From assembly GCA_033964015.1 (NCBI GenBank), contig CM066913.1, positions 25,694,790-25,758,789 on the forward strand: 64,000 nt of DNA. The letters run 5' to 3'. The translations under genes were made by a program, and so were the position numbers. Of this stretch, positions 11,631 through 23,912 are shown in pieces. The first letter of the stretch is position 1, and the number at the start of each line of letters is the position of its first letter. This DNA is from Scolanthus callimorphus. Taxonomy: Eukaryota; Cnidaria; Anthozoa; Actiniaria; Edwardsiidae. The notes beneath the pieces were generated by a model that was not told where the DNA came from, did no database searches, and saw only the letters and a program-made list of their open reading frames with translations.

Positions 11631-12285
11631 GTTATTTATTATATGGCTCCCAAAAAAAAGTCTGAAAATACCAAAAATCTGTTTTTTTTTTTCTCCCGCC
11701 AATCAATGTGCACGCGCGACAAACTCTTTCAGATGCAAGTCTTATTTTGTGGGAAAATATAGAATGTCTTGAAAAAACAGACAGCCTTGTGCGGAATCTT
11801 ATACAGCCTACGAAGTAAATGGATTTGCTTGCAAATTTGCTGGCAGTATCCCTCCTTTGGCTGTTATTATGGCTGCAAGATGAGCGGGAATTTGGAGAGC
11901 AACTGCAGTAATTTTCAACTCGGAGCATGGTGAATTCACAGAATGGGAAGGTTTGGTTTGTTTCTTTTTCTTGAAGCTCGAGTATGAAATTAATAGCCAT
12001 GACTGAAGAGGAATCATCTATGTACGGGAAAAGTATGGATGGATTGCTTTTTTATTTGGGAGAAAATCGTCGAAAAACAGAAAGGAGAACGAGCTACGCA
12101 ACTAAAACTTGCAATGATTTTGCAGTCTACCGCCGCCATTACCAGCATGGTAACAAAGAGAATCAACATTATCATTTTTATTTTATATCTAAACATGATA
12201 TATCCGCCTCTTTTTCTGTTCCCGTGTCGATGTTTAGTAGTTATAAAACTTCCCGTTTGAAAAATATCGAATTTTTTGACAACAT
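11631..12285. other. Intergenic, no gene recognised
   Basis: Open frames on both strands here lack recognisable domains. The sequence leads into the LINE remnant downstream. Confidence 0.4.
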
Positions 12286-12466
12286 TTATATATTTGACAG
12301 ATTTTATAGTCTACTGGGCTATTTGTCTGATCAAATTGAAAGGGTTCAGAAGCGAGCCCTAAGGATTGTGAATCCAGAACTGTCGTATAGAGAAGCGCTT
12401 GCAGATGCAAATTTAATGTCACTTTTTGAATGGCGCGAGCACTTGTGTATTAGTCTAATATATAGA
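12286..12466 (+). pseudogene. LINE reverse-transcriptase C-terminal remnant
   Basis: The block 'YLSDQIERVQKRALRIVNPE' (about 12,318-12,377), followed by 'LSYREALADANLMSLFEWRE', is the region just after the RT palm in CR1/L2-type LINEs, where DIExIQKRALR-type blocks are common. Only about 55 residues remain. It is joined in frame to unrelated upstream sequence and ends in a dispersed terminal-repeat fragment ('tttaggcactgtctaaaagc', 12,467-12,487). Confidence 0.6.
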
Positions 12467-12494
12467 TTTAGGCACTGTCTAAAAGCGGAACTCA

Positions 12495-13458
12495 CACGGC
12501 GACAATAATACACACACCTTCACTGACCATCTGGCCAATCACTGGAAAAGGTGACCCTGTAGTACCTACAATTTTACCACATTCTCACTCAGTTATCTAA
12601 TTTGCACGTTTTCTAACACCCCACCAAAACTATAGTGGTTGAAAATAATTTTATTTTACATTTGTTTATCTCAAGTAAACACATTTTCAAGTACACATAG
12701 ACACAAGCTTTTTGTCCCACTTTCCTTTTTTTTTCTATTTTTTATTTATAAAATAAGTATAATGGCATAAGACGTTAGTAAAGTGTTGTTTTTAAAAAAT
12801 ACATTTACATGTAAAATCTCTTTAAGAAAACGATGAGATGTGTAGGTGTTTTTGAGATATTCTCCTCTAAATGAAATGCCACATGCAACTCTTGTAAAAT
12901 TTTCCTAATTTAATAGTGCTTATTGCTTGAGCGTCAGCCAACAATCTTGCCCTCCAAAAACCTCAAAAACAGGACCAATAGACCAAATTCTATATTACTA
13001 AGTTCCTACTTCAGTGCAAGAGTCAGGAAAATAAAACAAAATACCTCACATCAGCATCGAAAAAGGAATAATTTATATCCTTTGTTTTATTCCCCTGAGG
13101 CTCGTTTAATTACTGAGGCAGAGTCGACCTTTGAATGAGATTACCTAAAAAAAACTTCCTTCGATATTGTGTGGTTCCAGGAAAATACCAGGAAAGGGTG
13201 TTAAAAGTGACCAACTCTGGAATCTCCCCAAAAAAAGAAAGGAAGATCAGGTAAATTTTACTGTATTCAGGCCCTGTGCTCACCCCAGGGCCTGCAGGCG
13301 TTTTAAATGGTGCCTCATTCCTGGCATTCCTGTTGTGCGACTACTCAAACCAAGGCTACCCAAGCAAATTTTCTTACAAATTTGTTAATCATGATCAAGC
13401 ATATGATCAATAGATACAACAAATTTGTGTGTTCCCTGCTAGCAGAGGCTTCTTTTCT
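12495..13458. other. Intergenic, AT-rich
   Basis: Nothing is supported as coding. Near 13,167 there is a fragment starting tgtgtggttccaggaaaata that matches the terminus of the element at 14,253-14,445. Confidence 0.45.
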
Positions 13459-13570
13459 CTGCATTTCGCTGGCTGAGGTTCGCGAGGAAAAGAGACTTCT
13501 GCGCTGGGTCGAAACTCCCTTTGTTTTGCAGCTGTCCACAACGTCGCGAACCTCAGCCAGCGAAATGCAG
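13459..13570. repeat. Perfect 26-bp inverted repeat hairpin
   Basis: ctgcatttcgctggctgagg plus ttcgcg at 13,459-13,484 is exactly reverse-complemented at 13,545-13,570, with a 60-bp loop. Confidence 0.8.
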
Positions 13571-14252
13571 ATTGACAGCCAGCGAAATGAAAATTGACAC
13601 ACCCCATCCCTAAAATAAAACGTTGCCTTATAATGCATTAAATAAAGCATTTAATTTTAATTCAATTCAATTCAGCCAAGAGACACATAAGTGTTATGCT
13701 GGTCTTCTTGTCTTGAATAAAAGAACTTGTGTCACATAACATCCTTAACACGAAAAGCCACCCTGGTCATAGAGAATTCACTGTAATTCCAGTGAGTGTG
13801 GTTCAAATCCAAAATTACAAGGAAGGTAGATCAAATAGCATCAATCAGCAGGTAAACGTAAAAAAAGAATAACAATATAAGGGCATGCCCCTCCCCTGAA
13901 GCGCACGGCAAGTGTGAATCACAGGAACCAATAGGCGATTATTTCTGTGACATCATTTGCAGAAGGAACAAAGAATCAGGCTACTTGGCAGAGCTAGGGA
14001 ATAATATGCTTTGAATATCAATAAGATGCAAAAATTAGATTATGAGCACATGCAGTAAGGCTGAATTTAGAGAAATCAAATGGGCTAATGAGAATTTTCC
14101 ACCAATGATTTAAAGGCTGCATATAAGCTTTGAAAACAAAATGAAAAGCACAGGATAAGTTCATTTGTTAATTTTTATGCTTGTTGAGGCTTTTTCAAAA
14201 CCTCATGAAACCAATTGGGCAAAACGCTTGTTAGCTCACCTGTTTCTTAAAA

Positions 14253-14445
14253 TGTGTGGTTCCAAAAAATATCCGTCCCCCCCCCCCCCCCCCAATGGGA
14301 GGGTGTTGAAAAGTGACCCCCCTCTGGAATTTCTGAAGAAAAATACAGTATTTGTATGGAAAAGATAAAGTAAATTGACCCACCCCCACCCCTCTGGAAT
14401 TTCCAATCCCTTTGGGGAGGGGGGATAATTTCTAGAAACACACAA
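14253..14445. mobile_element. Small MITE containing a C17 tract
   Basis: The left end tgtgtggttcca and the right end ctagaaacacaca are imperfect inverted repeats. Between them lie a run of 17 C (14,277-14,293) and a short direct repeat ('cccctctggaattt'). Fragments of the same family occur near 13,167 and 21,010. Confidence 0.5.
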
Positions 14446-14534
14446 TTAGAATTAAAAATCAGTCTGCAAGAAAATTTGCTTTGGTGGCCTTGATTTGAGT
14501 AGTTGCACTTTAAGAAGACAATTTTATACAATTT

Positions 14535-15180
14535 GCCAAATGACTATTCAAAATGGCTTTGTTCCCTTTCAAAATGCAAACATGGACGAGCGGCTTGGGA
14601 ACAACCGACTTTGAACTTGACAAGCTGAATGTGATATCTTTAACATTTTATTGTTTGCTTTCGACCAATCAGATTTGTGATAGTGAGCTCAATGTATATG
14701 AAAACTGTTTTAGGCACTACCATCTCAATAACTATGATTTATATTTTACCCATCTGATTGCGTTCATAAGCAATTATTGGTTGAGGTTGAGCATGACATT
14801 GTGAGTAAGCAAAACCGAGGCATGTGTCATCTGCCGAAGGCTGAGGCAGATAACACAGGCACGAGGTTTTGCTAACTCACGATGTCATGCGAAAAATGAA
14901 TTCAATAATTGTTTTATTATACTTAAAAAAAATACAAATTGATACAATGCCAAAATGGATTTGTTCAAATTGAAAATGAAGACATGGATGAGGGGCTTGG
15001 GAACGGACTTTGAACTTGACATGCTACAGTAAATGCAATATCCACTGCAGATATTGCATTTAGCATGTCAAGTTCATGTGACATAGAGAATGATTGTTTG
15101 CTCTCGGCCAATCAAATTTACGATAGTGAGTTATAATAACAGTGTTTATTATATCCATTTCGAAATCACTAGCAAATCCT
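14535..15180. repeat. Dispersed repeat cluster with two hairpins
   Basis: Related units carry 'gaacttgacaagctgaatg' or 'gaacttgacatgctacag'. The hairpin at 15,011-15,075 has 'tgcaatatc' arms; another at about 14,789-14,889 begins gcatgacattgtgagtaagc. An inverted relative of this repeat family lies at 32,330-32,560. The second hairpin type recurs at 41,518-41,625. Confidence 0.65.
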
Positions 15181-15471
15181 GAAATCTGATTGGCTCTCAG
15201 CAGTGCGATTTGAGCACGAATCACATTGTCTGGAGCCCGAATCGCATCTTTATCTCAGCCAGAAGAATGAATGTTACAGAATGTTACACTAGAAAACAAT
15301 TAACCAATCAGATTTAAGTATTACAAGGCGCTGAGCAATTAAATTTGCAGGAAAATAATAGCAGAAAAATAATTTTCCTGCACTTTGGGTGTGGAATCTC
15401 CCCTTTCTCCTTTTGCTTGATAACAAAAATCACAATAAAACAAAACTTTGAATAACTTTCATTATTTACAG

Positions 15472-15615
15472 TACCTTGAAGAATATTTTGACTTTTCCTC
15501 AGGCATTTTTCCAGAATTTGACATCAGTTTTCCGCACAACATTGACAGTTTTGAAGCAAATAATCCACCACATCCTGCACCAAATCCAAATCCTGAGTCC
15601 AGTGAAAAAACATGA
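15472..15615 (+). CDS. Possible terminal exon, unknown host protein
   Basis: A pyrimidine-rich stretch and ttatttacag precede a 47-codon open stretch starting YLEEYFDFSSGIFPEFD. It ends in a proline/asparagine-rich tail (PHPAPNPNPESSEKT) and TGA. The composition fits a protein C-terminus, and no family is recognised. A minus-strand frame is also open here, so the strand is not certain. No AATAAA lies close downstream. Confidence 0.25.
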   Translation, partial: YLEEYFDFSSGIFPEFDISFPHNIDSFEANNPPHPAPNPNPESSEKT

Positions 15616-15713
15616 GGCTCACAGGACAATCCAAATGCAATACGAAATGGACATTCTTTGCGTAAAATGCTCCAGCACTTGAAAATAGATTCGTAATCTC
15701 CAATCACTCGAGT

Positions 15714-15927
15714 CGTAATTGCTCCTTGTTTATCTGCTGTTGATTGTCTTGTCTTCTTTCCTGGGGTTTAAGAGCCCCTTCGAGCATGGAATTCAATGTT
15801 GTTGTTGCACGAAAAGGTTTGTTGGGAGTCAGACAAGAGATAACAACACAAGATTTCATGCCTAAAAGGGCTCTTAAACCCTAGAAAAGAAGACAAGACA
15901 ATCACCATATAAACAAGGCACAATTAC
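15714..15927. mobile_element. 214-bp palindromic MITE
   Basis: The arms begin gtaattgctccttgtttat and end ataaacaaggcacaattac. They continue inward through 'gattgtcttgtcttcttt' and 'gggtttaagagcccctt', leaving a central loop of about 85 bp. Confidence 0.75.
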
Positions 15928-16391
15928 CTTTTAATATAATTTCTAGTGCTAAGTATTTTTCTCAAAAGTGACCTCTCTCCTGTCCGATCAGCTCCTTCTG
16001 CCATCTTGAAAATCAGGATTTTACAAAAATGCCATGGCACCCAGCAAGTTAGATAAAGTTCTTGGCAAGTTTTATGCAGAAGTAAAAATAATGGCGAAGA
16101 CTATGAGCCAGAGTCCCTCAAGATCATGCCAAGCACAATAGAGATGTTTTTGAAGGAGAACAACAATCCACTCCACTCAGTATGTTTTTCAAGCCACAAA
16201 CTCTCCAATTTTCCATAGACTTTTCTACATACATAATGAACTGTTTTGCATACAAAGAGATGTCCGGTGTTCCTGGTTTCTCCTTTTCGAGGAAAACCGT
16301 AAAATAGAGCTTATGAATTGATCGATACCCGAGATAGAGATAAATGTGATTTCAAAATGGATATAATAAAGTCTACATGATGTCTCCATGA
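15928..16391. other. Intergenic, nothing recognised
   Basis: No coding or repeat structure is supported. A 'gccatcttgaaaat' YY1-like site occurs near 16,001. Confidence 0.4.
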
Positions 16392-16401
16392 ATTATAGCA
16401 G

Positions 16402-17154
16402 CGGCAGGTCCAAAATGCATACCAGAAAATGCAGACCGGAAAATGCAGACCGGAAAATGCAAATAGATTGTCACTGGCCCGACAAGGCCCGATAGATTTT
16501 TACATCCTCGATAGATTTTCATATCCCGATCTAATGTTTTGAAGTAGACGGCTGTTCAAAAAGAGTATCAGAGGCTGCAAAGAAAAACCGACATGCAATT
16601 TCGTAGCTTCAAAGCAACAAGTTTAGTTTCCTCGCCAAGCCAATTCTGACTCAGACTCAAGGATTCCAGTTTTATTTTATTTTAGCAAACAATGACTGAG
16701 GTGAGCTTCAGGCTTATGTGGTTCGAACGTCTCTCACATTGGGCAAAAAGTAGCCGCCGGTCGCCGGCTTATGTTTTGACAGCTCGCTGCTCAGCTCTGC
16801 TGCGAAGGCCAAATGTAAGCTAAAATAGCGCTAAAAGCATCAAATCGTTTCTTTTCTATGGAAATTCCTGAAATTTGCCGGAGATGAAAATGAAACCCCC
16901 TTGAGAGTCTTGAGATGTAATAGATAAAACAATCGTTATAGTATAACGGCATCCTTGAAGCATCCTGACAGTTCAAAATTCTTTAATTGCATATTTCTGC
17001 CTTTTAAGGCAGATTGGCAGTGTTGTGATATAATTTATGTGCTAGCCATACCGTCAAACGATGAAGTAAAACTGTTATTTTGTGTTTTCAGAGAGAAGAG
17101 ACCTGGTATGCATTTTCCGGTATGCATTTTTCAGTCTGCATTTTGGACCTGCCG
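16402..17154. mobile_element. MULE-like non-autonomous element with 10-bp TSD
   Basis: The element starts CGGCAGGTCCAAAATGCA and ends TGCATTTTGGACCTGCCG. It is flanked on both sides by ATTATAGCAG (16,392-16,401 and 17,155-17,164), a perfect 10-bp target-site duplication. Next to each end are repeated 'accggaaaatgca' units. TSDs of 9-11 bp are typical of the Mutator/MULE superfamily; assignment to it is inferred from this and the TIR form. The 753-bp body has no transposase. Confidence 0.75.
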
Positions 17155-17164
17155 ATTATAGCAG

Positions 17165-18441
17165 TGTCTAACCAGAGAGCTAGATGAGTGGAGTCTAACA
17201 ATGGGCTATTTAGGATAGATTTTACATAGTTTATTGTGGAGTCTCTATTGGATATGTTTGTGTGTAATCGATTAAAATGGCTTCAGCTTGAAGAACATCA
17301 CGAATCACCCTTAAAACCGATAACCAACACCTTTTCCTCGCACCAAACATCTATTTTTAGTTCCAATACTCAAGCTTTGGTACTATTTAAAAATTCAGAA
17401 CTAAAATATACGCTAATTTAAGTAGTTAATAATTTAGCTTTCGTGTTTCATAAATTCAGCCAATAAATTGTTTCTCTGGTTTCCGTCTTGAATGGAAAAG
17501 CGTCTCATTTTAAACAACAGCTTTACCTGCTTCAATTTCTTCTTCAGTTTCCTTCCTTGCTAAACGCCTGTAAAGGATTTCGGGTGGCATAAAGTCCCAT
17601 AAAGTTCTATGGCCTTTTCCCATCTTATGTTTATCCCGGGAATCAGCATGCACAAAGTTCCCTCTTATCGAGTGAAATGTTTTTCTCGTCGAGCACGCGT
17701 GAAGTTAAAGAGTCGATTTTTGAGTTAAATCCTTGTTTTTGACAACTTAATCCCCTCCGTGCTTTAGTTGAAACAATCCTGTGCAATTCTTGTTCTTCTC
17801 TTTGCAATCAAAAGCCGTTCATAGCGTGATTAAACATGTGAAGTTGTTGATTTTCTCATCGATTACTTCACAGTCTACACTTCAATTTCATTCCACTCTG
17901 CCAACAATCACGATCAAAAACGTCGCTGACATGTAAAATATATACTAGCGATTGCTATTTTGGCAGAAACGTCGATTTACATTTGACTTTGCCATGAGAA
18001 CTTGAATAATTTTCGCTCCGACATCTCCTACAGCTGTGTCGGCAATGGGGCTGGCTGAGGAACCTGGCCTGGGTACACACGCGGACCACGTCCGCGATAC
18101 TTAGACCAGCGGCTGTCCATCGGAAATTATAACCACGCGAAAGGTGCTCGATGGGTTACTTTTATTTCATTTTTGTTTCATTTTATTTCATTTTGTTTTA
18201 ATACCACACATTAGCCTATGGGGCTCCACCAGAGTTCCGCTATTATCGAGAGTGATGGCCAACATAAATTGGCTGGACTGTTGCCTGCGCGCAACGATAC
18301 ACGTTACAGCCTAAGGAACAAGCGAATGTTCTCTCTGCCTAAAATTAAGACCAAAAGGTTTCAGAATTCTTTTGTAATGCATTTCTCAAATAAACAACAA
18401 ATGTAAATAGCACGATTTTTAACAAGGTATATTAACTACAT
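17165..18441. other. Intergenic, nothing recognised
   Basis: Short frames only (17,236-17,421 and 18,218-18,406), without a domain or splice context. Confidence 0.45.
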
Positions 18442-18556
18442 ATTAACCGAGCACGAGGTCCGTACTGAGAAATATCAGCCCGAGGTCTTAAGTACATGTG
18501 CAAAAAGACCAAGGGCTGATATTTCTCAGTACGGACCGAGCAAACGAGGTTAATAA
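18442..18556. repeat. Palindromic hairpin MITE
   Basis: attaaccgagcacgaggtcc with 'cgtactgagaaatatcagcc' pairs with its reverse complement ending ggttaataa. It belongs to the same terminal family as 11,528-11,630. Confidence 0.75.
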
Positions 18557-19724
18557 GAGTTTTATTAAATGGCTTTTGGGAGAGGTTTAATAAAATAGAA
18601 GAGGTTTTCTATCACTGGGACATTTGCAAAATATTCGCGCCAATGGTTTCCCGCCAATTACGACACACGCGCGCCGCTTTCATTTAAAATCGGGCCGTGA
18701 ACTCGTGAAAACAACTCTCATGCGAGCAAGAAACACTCTAAATATCGAACATAAATTAGCTGGACAAAGATTTTCATCATGATGGACTATGAAGAAAAAA
18801 ACAGTTCTGTAAACAAAATACAAATCACTTCAACTTTGGACGGCATTGGAAAATGAAAATCTTGCTGTGTTGTACTTCGATTTCGAAATATTATAAACTT
18901 TTTGGACGAATAACTGAATATGAATATTGAATATTTTTAGAAAAACGTTGGGCTCAAAAGAGTTGAAGAGAGGGTTTGAAAACTGCGTGCTGCAAGCTTT
19001 GAGAAGAAAATAAATAAAAAAATTCAACCATCTCTACTAATTACCGGTAAGCAAATCGTTCTGAAATTTATACCCTACTGAAACCCTGTAGATGCAAAGG
19101 ATATTTACAATTCCGTTTTCCTTTGTCGGTTTTTGAATTATAGTTTTAAGATATCCCCACGTGAACTTAACTGGTTTTTCACAGGAAATTCTCAGTGAAT
19201 TCACTTTTTACCGTTTCAGTGGACACCGTCTTTTACAGTTTCTCTTGTTTTGTTTGTTTTCCCGTAGCTACATTTGAATTACATAACTATAGTAAACAAA
19301 AGCTGCTGCATAGAAATGTGCAAAAAAAATCACATTCATTTTAAGCTTACTTTCTTGAAATACACCTAAGCTTAATTTGTTTTAGCTCATTTTTATTTTG
19401 ACTTGTTCTTTCTACTTTTCCGCTCTGTCGGTTAAAAAGTGGGTTTTGTTTTCCTCCTCGACTTCAGTTCATCGGTAGCAAAACAGTTTGAGTGCTTCTG
19501 ACTGGCATCCATATAGAAATAGATACGCTTTCTTTTTAAGTTAAATGTTTTTGTTTTTCGGCTTTTCTCATTTCTTTCAACATTTTCTCAGTTGCCTTTT
19601 GGACTGTGTCGTGGATTCCTCTCTCTTCGGGGCAGTAAAACTCGCTTTCATTATCAGGTGTCACATTTTAGACTATTCAATTGCTTTCAGTAATGTTTAA
19701 AACAAGTATTTTTCTCTATTTAAG
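18557..19724. other. Intergenic, nothing recognised
   Basis: AT-rich; no supported exon or complete repeat. Confidence 0.45.
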
Positions 19725-19820
19725 TTACTTACCGAGATTCGAGGCAATAACCCAAATACATCCCAAGGGCCGTAGTCCCGCGGGATGTATTTGGGTTATT
19801 GTCGAGAATCGAGGTAATTA
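19725..19820. repeat. Palindromic hairpin
   Basis: ttacttaccgagattcgagg and its partner form arms of about 40 bp that include 'aataacccaaatacatccc', around a 12-bp loop. Confidence 0.75.
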
Positions 19821-20987
19821 ACGGACTTAGTTTACAGTTGACAAGGTTTTCAGAAACAGGAACAAATGAAATGCATTCTTCTCATTGAATTTTACAGTTT
19901 TGAAAAGGAGTACAGTTTACAATTGTAAAAGATAGCGCATTCCAATAGGAACTATTTTTAGTTATTTAGCTGCTTTCACAGAAGTGCGTTCCCCAGAGAA
20001 ACGCTTATTGCAATGAATTGTTACCATGCACAATAAAGTTGTGATGCAGAGGAAAATGAATGACAACTTTTATTCAACCATGATTGACAAATATTTTCAA
20101 ACAAAAACATATACAGCTGGAGTGCATCCTGACAGCTACTAGTTAAATTTGCATAGCGTTGTTGAGGAAAAAGGATGGAACTGATTCAAAATGGAGAAAC
20201 TGAAGGCAAGTTTCAGGTATTTTGCGCTCGTTGGTTGCTCTCTACGATTAGATATGTAAACCTGGACACGATTTCATCTGTATTTTTAGGTTTATACACA
20301 CTCTTTGGCCAAGGAGACCAAGCAAGTAGACTGGACAAACGCTTCTTTACGGCTCAAGTGAATGCGTTCTCGGAAAATGGTGTTTTGTGGCGTTCAACAT
20401 GTTCAACGGGATTCGCATAAAGGATAATCATGAGCAAATATTGGTTATAGACAGATAGTCAGTATAGATGCATAAACTGAGATTATTTGATGTTTTTTCT
20501 CGGGGTAAGTGTATGGATTTGAATTCACTAGGTAAATGTTTGGGTTGATAATTGAATTAGTCATTGTGAAAGGGGCACTAGTCCTGGTCTATCATGAATT
20601 TGGTCAAAACTTGGGGTCATTTTAAGTAGCTTAAATGCAGTCAAATTCGCTAGAAATCAACAAAATAATCGTCTGCGTTTTTTAACTAGCCTTTCAGTTG
20701 CTAGATCAATACAAATTTGGAGTATTTTCGTGTATTATCGAGCGGATGGAATTGGATTGCCAATTGGCATTTTTGATTTTTGAACAGGCTGAACAAGTTT
20801 CAAACTTGGAAATTTCATAGCGTAAGGTATTAAAGCTTACGTTAGAATGCCTACATATAGCAAATTCAAGTTTCTTTTTCTTTCTAAGACTAATTTGACA
20901 CATGATTCGGAGTTGTTTCTGTAGAACACTGGTCTTATTTTAAAACATTTTGATGAAACAACCGTGACAGTGCCCCTTAAATTCTAG
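19821..20987. other. Intergenic, nothing recognised
   Basis: A short frame at 20,175-20,420 has no recognisable domain. No splice-supported exon was found. Confidence 0.45.
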
Positions 20988-21373
20988 GTAAATATATGGT
21001 ATGGATATTTTCTGGAACCACACATTATAGATTCATAGGTAAGTATATGGCTTATTATGGATTCATAGCTAAGTATCCAGATATTTACGTTATATTTAAA
21101 AGCCGACTATGAGGACTTGACGGGATTTCAAAGTCCGCGCAATAGTTCCATTCCGAGCCGAAGGCGAGGACTGGAACTAATTGCGTGGGCTTTGAAATCC
21201 CGTCAAGTCCGAATAGGAGGCTTTTGAATTACTTCAAATACTCAATAATTATTCATGACCTAATTAGCCAACACAGAGGGAAAACGATCAATGTTGAAAC
21301 ATCTCCATTCTTATTTTTTATACTTACCTATGAATCTATAATGAGCCATATACTTACCTAGAAATTCAAATCC
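20988..21373. repeat. Nested inverted repeat around a strong hairpin
   Basis: The inner hairpin at 21,099-21,225 has arms aaaagccgactatgaggact...ggaggctttt of about 45 bp. Outside it, 'attcataggtaagtatatgg' (about 21,032) is inverted at about 21,319-21,355, giving nested arms. 'tggaaccacaca' near 21,015 matches the MITE terminus at 14,253. Confidence 0.65.
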
Positions 21374-22111
21374 CTCCCCGACTTTTAGTTTGTTGGTAGT
21401 CATTTTCCAAGTAAATACCCTGCGAATAACAATGGAAACCGCGTAAACTAAATCAATTTTCAAACTCAAATTTCGCGCGAGAGAAACACACAAACACAAA
21501 CAACAAGAGCGGCCCGTGGGCCGGATACGCGATCTACGGACCGTGTGTCGACCAATCAAAGCGCGCGTACTATCGATGCCATATAATAAATTAGGGTATT
21601 TTAGATAATTTTTACTGACTTTATAACTTATAGTAAGTATTTTGAAATTATGTATTTTTTAACACATGTAATTCACCCGTAAAGCTGCGAGTTGTGTTTT
21701 ACTTAAACAATTTATCTATCTATCATCTATAGTTTTGCTCCCGACCTTTTTCAACAATAAATGTTTCCGTGTTTTTGTTATTTTTACTTTAACACTATCC
21801 TATTTTGGCTAGTAATATAAAGTCCGTTTTGTAAATGCTCCTTTTCGCATATTGTCTAAGTATCGGTGAATTTGCAGTGGGGACGTTTTTGTTTCTTGTC
21901 ACTTAGCAATCGGAGTCGTCGGTCCGGGAAAAAGTTGTAACGACCGTGGATCCGGACCGCTCAACAGCCGGAGCCAGCCAGGAGCCATTTCATCGGAAGT
22001 AGTGGCTGCCATATAATAAAGGCCCTTATTGTTGTTTTTCGAAAAATAGGGAATGACAATAGGTTTGATCTAATTTGAGTACTGAAGTATTCTATGCTTG
22101 ATTTGATACAG
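21374..22111. other. Intron-like or intergenic sequence 5' of the sorting-nexin exon
   Basis: No upstream exon of the sorting nexin (for example the PX domain) was recognised here. Confidence 0.4.
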
Positions 22112-22201
22112 GATATGTTGTTTAGAAGAACGTGTAAACTAGTTGAATTTGAAAATGCAACCAAAGCTTTAGAGAAAACCAAGCCTCAGAAAAAAGACCA
22201 G
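22112..22201 (+). CDS. BAR-domain sorting nexin, exon fragment 1
   Basis: A 90-bp exon in phase 0 lies between an acceptor (gatttgatacag) and a GC-type donor (CAG|GCAAGT). It begins DMLFRRTCKLVEFENATKAL and then reads EKTKPQKKD. The 'LxRRxxxLVxxENAxKALxKxxxKKD' pattern is that of the BAR domain in SNX5/6/32-type sorting nexins, which bind endosomal membranes in retromer-linked sorting. The next exon at 23,913 continues in phase with suitable BAR-type sequence. PX-domain exons and the last BAR exon were not found, so this may be a gene fragment or a gene with long introns. Confidence 0.55.
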
Positions 22202-22244
22202 GCAAGTGCACTTATTCACTCAATCATCACATACCGTAACTAAT

Positions 22245-22276
22245 CCCCCCCCACCCCACCCCAACCCCCACCCCAC
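22245..22276. repeat. C-rich low-complexity tract
   Basis: Runs of 4-8 C separated by A, lying inside the presumed sorting-nexin intron. Confidence 0.8.
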
Positions 22277-22670
22277 AATATACTTACCGATCCATCGAGT
22301 GGTCGGGGTGACTTTGTCGGGAGTATTGTTTCAAAAATAGAAATCCAATGTTGGCTGTAAAACTAAAACTTGTTGAAGGCGAATAGAAATTCAGGGTTGC
22401 CTCAAGGAAAAAGAACGCATTTTTACGCGGTTGCGACACTTTCATTTTCCGAGGATTTGGAATCTTGCTGTCAATCAAAATCCAACCCGCCAAGCTCTCG
22501 ACGGAAAATGGCTAAGTGAGTAAACAATCCTACAGCGTACGCGTTTGGGATAACTAGCTGCCTTACGCCAAGTGAGCGGCTTTTACTTTGACTGACACCT
22601 GAGCATTCCAAATCGCTCCCTAAAAATGAATTTGGCGCGACCGCGTTATAGTGGTAATGCAAGTGGTGGT

Positions 22671-23787
22671 AATAAACCTATTTGCCTTTGGCGTAATGTT
22701 GTCCCATTTCAGATCACGTGGCATTCATTTGAATATTCTTTTTTTGTTTGGGTTGCTTCCATTTAAGAAATAGAACACAATTTTCCATCTACCATAGCCT
22801 GATGGTAGCACGCGTGAAAGGTTGAGAGAACAACAAAGGCTGTGGGAACACGAGCCCCTCTGGTTCCAGTTATTTGTTGTTCGACCAACCTTTCACAAGT
22901 GCTACCACCAGGCTATGGAACATAGGTTAAAATGTATTCTATTTCTTTAATAAAATAACAACGAAGCACGCCTTAAATTTAAAGAACAACATTTATGCGA
23001 GTTTTGATCGAACTCAGTATGGCTCAATTATTTTGTGTTTTCTCTTTACTGAGACCATTCAAAACATGGAAATTTATAGAGCACTTTTGTTCAGCTTATA
23101 ACGAAAGAGATTTCATTCAGTGAATTGTCTTAAATAGAAAAATGCCTTGAAAATGAATGTATTTGACATGCGACGGTGAAAAGTGGCAGCACACAGTTTG
23201 CAAAAATCTCCACAGAAAGTTTTATGCGAGCCGTTGTTTTTGTCTGTTTTCGTAGCACAAATGAACTCGAAAGTTTGTTTAGACATAAAGAAGCTAATAC
23301 CCTCTATTATGTATGCAATCCTTCTTGTATAACTATCATAAACTACGGAAATTCCTAATTTATGAGTGGCAAAACTTAACTCACCTTGTCGATTTGCCAG
23401 TTGCACGTTTGATTTGATCGTTTTCACTTGCTGAATCAAAAAGAATCTGTCCATCTCGCTATTTCCTCGCGCTGCCAATCTTTTCTTTCGTTTTCTGGAG
23501 GTTTCATCATTTTATAGATGCTTTTTTTAAACATTTAGATGGAGAAATGATAGAAACTGTTGTAGTTTTGTCATAGTTTGGCGAGTGAAAACACACTCCC
23601 GGTCAAAGCCATTTACCATAACATTACCATAGCGTTATGGTAATTGGTTTTCGACCAATCAGCGCGCGCGTACTATCGCAGTTATTTTATAAATTCATAT
23701 ATCCTTCGGTGCAAAGAAAGAATACTCATGGGAATGGCACGTGATCTGATATGGGATAACATTGCCCCCAAAGTAAAGAGGTCTATT
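22671..23787. mobile_element. 1.1-kb TIR element inside the sorting-nexin intron
   Basis: The ends aataaacctatttgcctttg and gtaaagaggtctatt are diverged inverted repeats that share 'cagatcacgtg' and the 'tgcaccgaaggatatatgaat' block with the 200-bp MITE at 1,710-1,909. A strong internal hairpin at 22,792-22,918 has arms ccatagcctgatggtagcac. No transposase frame is recognised. The whole element lies between the two sorting-nexin exons. Confidence 0.65.
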
Positions 23788-23912
23788 CAATTCAACGATC
23801 TTGAAATGTTGAAACTAATCTGAATACTTGTTAATGTCGGGCCCTGCTAATTTGTCTCTTGGTTTGTTGACATAGCATTATGGCACTACTATTGACCTTT
23901 TTTGTTACTTAG

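Noticed and set aside
23385..23454. Possible minus-strand 5' exon (MDRFFLIQQVKTIKSN) with a GT donor
   Set aside because: It lies inside the 1.1-kb TIR element, has no partner exon and no recognisable family.
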